64,000 nt of DNA from Tanytarsus gracilentus (lineage: Eukaryota; Arthropoda; Insecta; Diptera; Chironomidae), in NCBI GenBank assembly GCA_038502055.1, contig JAXRKN010000043.1, forward strand, positions 7,130,001-7,194,000, in the 5' to 3' direction. Each line of letters opens with the position of its first letter. Position 1 is the stretch's first letter. The translations under genes were made by a program, and so were the position numbers. Under the pieces are notes generated by a model. That model was not told the DNA's origin, did no database searches, and saw only the letters and a list, made by a program, of their open reading frames with translations. Positions 63,611 to 64,000 of this stretch are shown in pieces.

Positions 63611-63894
63611 AACTATCCTGTGTTGTTAATAATTTTAATTAAATGATTTTTTTTTCTCGACGATCGAGATATTTTTTCCCGCCAATTCGGGGACTTGCAA
63701 CTTTCATGCGATCAGAATTTGAATTTTGAAAATACGTTACAGATTTTTATGTCCGAAATAAAGAATTTTTTAAAGGTAGAAAACAATGAAGGTTATATAC
63801 TTTATTGATTCATGTTTTTTTAATGAGTTAACATTTTTATAATGTGCATAGGTAACACATTTTTTAGATTGAAATGAAATGATGTAAATGATTT
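63611..63894 (-). other. Short intergenic region: timeout promoter side and 3' UTR of the upstream gene
   Basis: Only 284 bp separate the timeout start codon from the stop codon of the next minus-strand gene, and this must hold both that gene's 3' UTR and the timeout promoter. No TATA box is evident. Confidence 0.6.
63801..63806 (-). terminator. Putative poly(A) signal of the edge gene
   Basis: AATAAA on the minus strand, about 90 nt downstream of the stop at 63895-63897, preceding the timeout start by about 190 nt. Confidence 0.45.
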
Positions 63895-64000
63895 TTAAAC
63901 GATGACATCTTGGCCACTTCTGCGTGAAGAGCTTCCTGTTGAAGTTTTGACGCAGCCTCGAAAAGCCAAGATCAATAAGACCAACCCAAGCACAATAAGC
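63895..64000 (-). CDS. C-terminal end of an unidentified membrane-type protein (partial)
   Basis: The last 34 codons run off the window edge. The visible protein begins with a hydrophobic stretch (LIVLGLVLLILAF), followed by a basic/polar tail (RGCVKTSTGSSSRRSG) and ends QDVIV before TAA. This looks like a final transmembrane helix plus a short tail; the last residues, Val-Ile-Val, fit a class II PDZ-ligand pattern. A poly(A) signal at the right distance supports a real gene end. A second frame is also open over this span, so the reading frame is inferred from the membrane-like character and the poly(A) placement. Family unknown. Confidence 0.45.
   Translation of the reverse strand, partial: LIVLGLVLLILAFRGCVKTSTGSSSRRSGQDVIV

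Overview
The window looks like AT-rich nuclear DNA from an insect, most likely a dipteran. Genes are split by GT-AG introns, several only 50-70 nt long. One gene is a Drosophila-type acetylcholinesterase with a long hydrophilic insert, and another is a timeless/timeout orthologue. The dipteran placement is inferred from protein resemblance and from (GTCY)n-bearing short repeats. I ran no database search, and all exon joins were made by hand from splice consensus and reading-frame phase.

Layout. Positions 1-15395 (+) hold the acetylcholinesterase gene Ace: twelve exons, from the active-site-gorge region to the GPI-anchor tail. Its first exons lie upstream of the window. A four-exon nucleotidyltransferase gene of the poly(A) polymerase/TUTase type lies on the opposite strand (11616-12741) inside a 5.4-kb Ace intron. 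Positions 15396-42949 form a 27.5-kb stretch with no recognisable gene but two families of short mobile repeats. One family has a (GTCY)n tract, a terminal hairpin and, in two of three copies, a 17-bp minisatellite (copies near 19.6, 23.1 and 28.8 kb). The other is a ~200-bp foldback element with at least six copies (21.7-47.9 kb), one of them split by a 699-bp insertion with CAGTG...CACTG ends. Positions 42950-48692 (+) hold a five-exon gene for a secreted CAP-superfamily protein with a long polar C-terminal extension; two of its introns carry foldback copies. Positions 51526-63610 (-) hold timeout, complete in ten exons (1320 residues). At 63895-64000 (-) is the last exon of an unidentified gene ending in a membrane segment and a short tail.

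The genes are functionally unrelated: synaptic acetylcholine hydrolysis, RNA 3'-end tailing, an extracellular CAP protein, and replication-fork protection. They do not form an operon or pathway. The Ace - CAP - timeout order may be an old dipteran linkage group. I found no clearly new biological system. The items most worth checking are the nested nucleotidyltransferase gene, the Gly-to-Ala change beside the Ace catalytic histidine, the CACGTG cluster in Ace introns, and the two repeat families.
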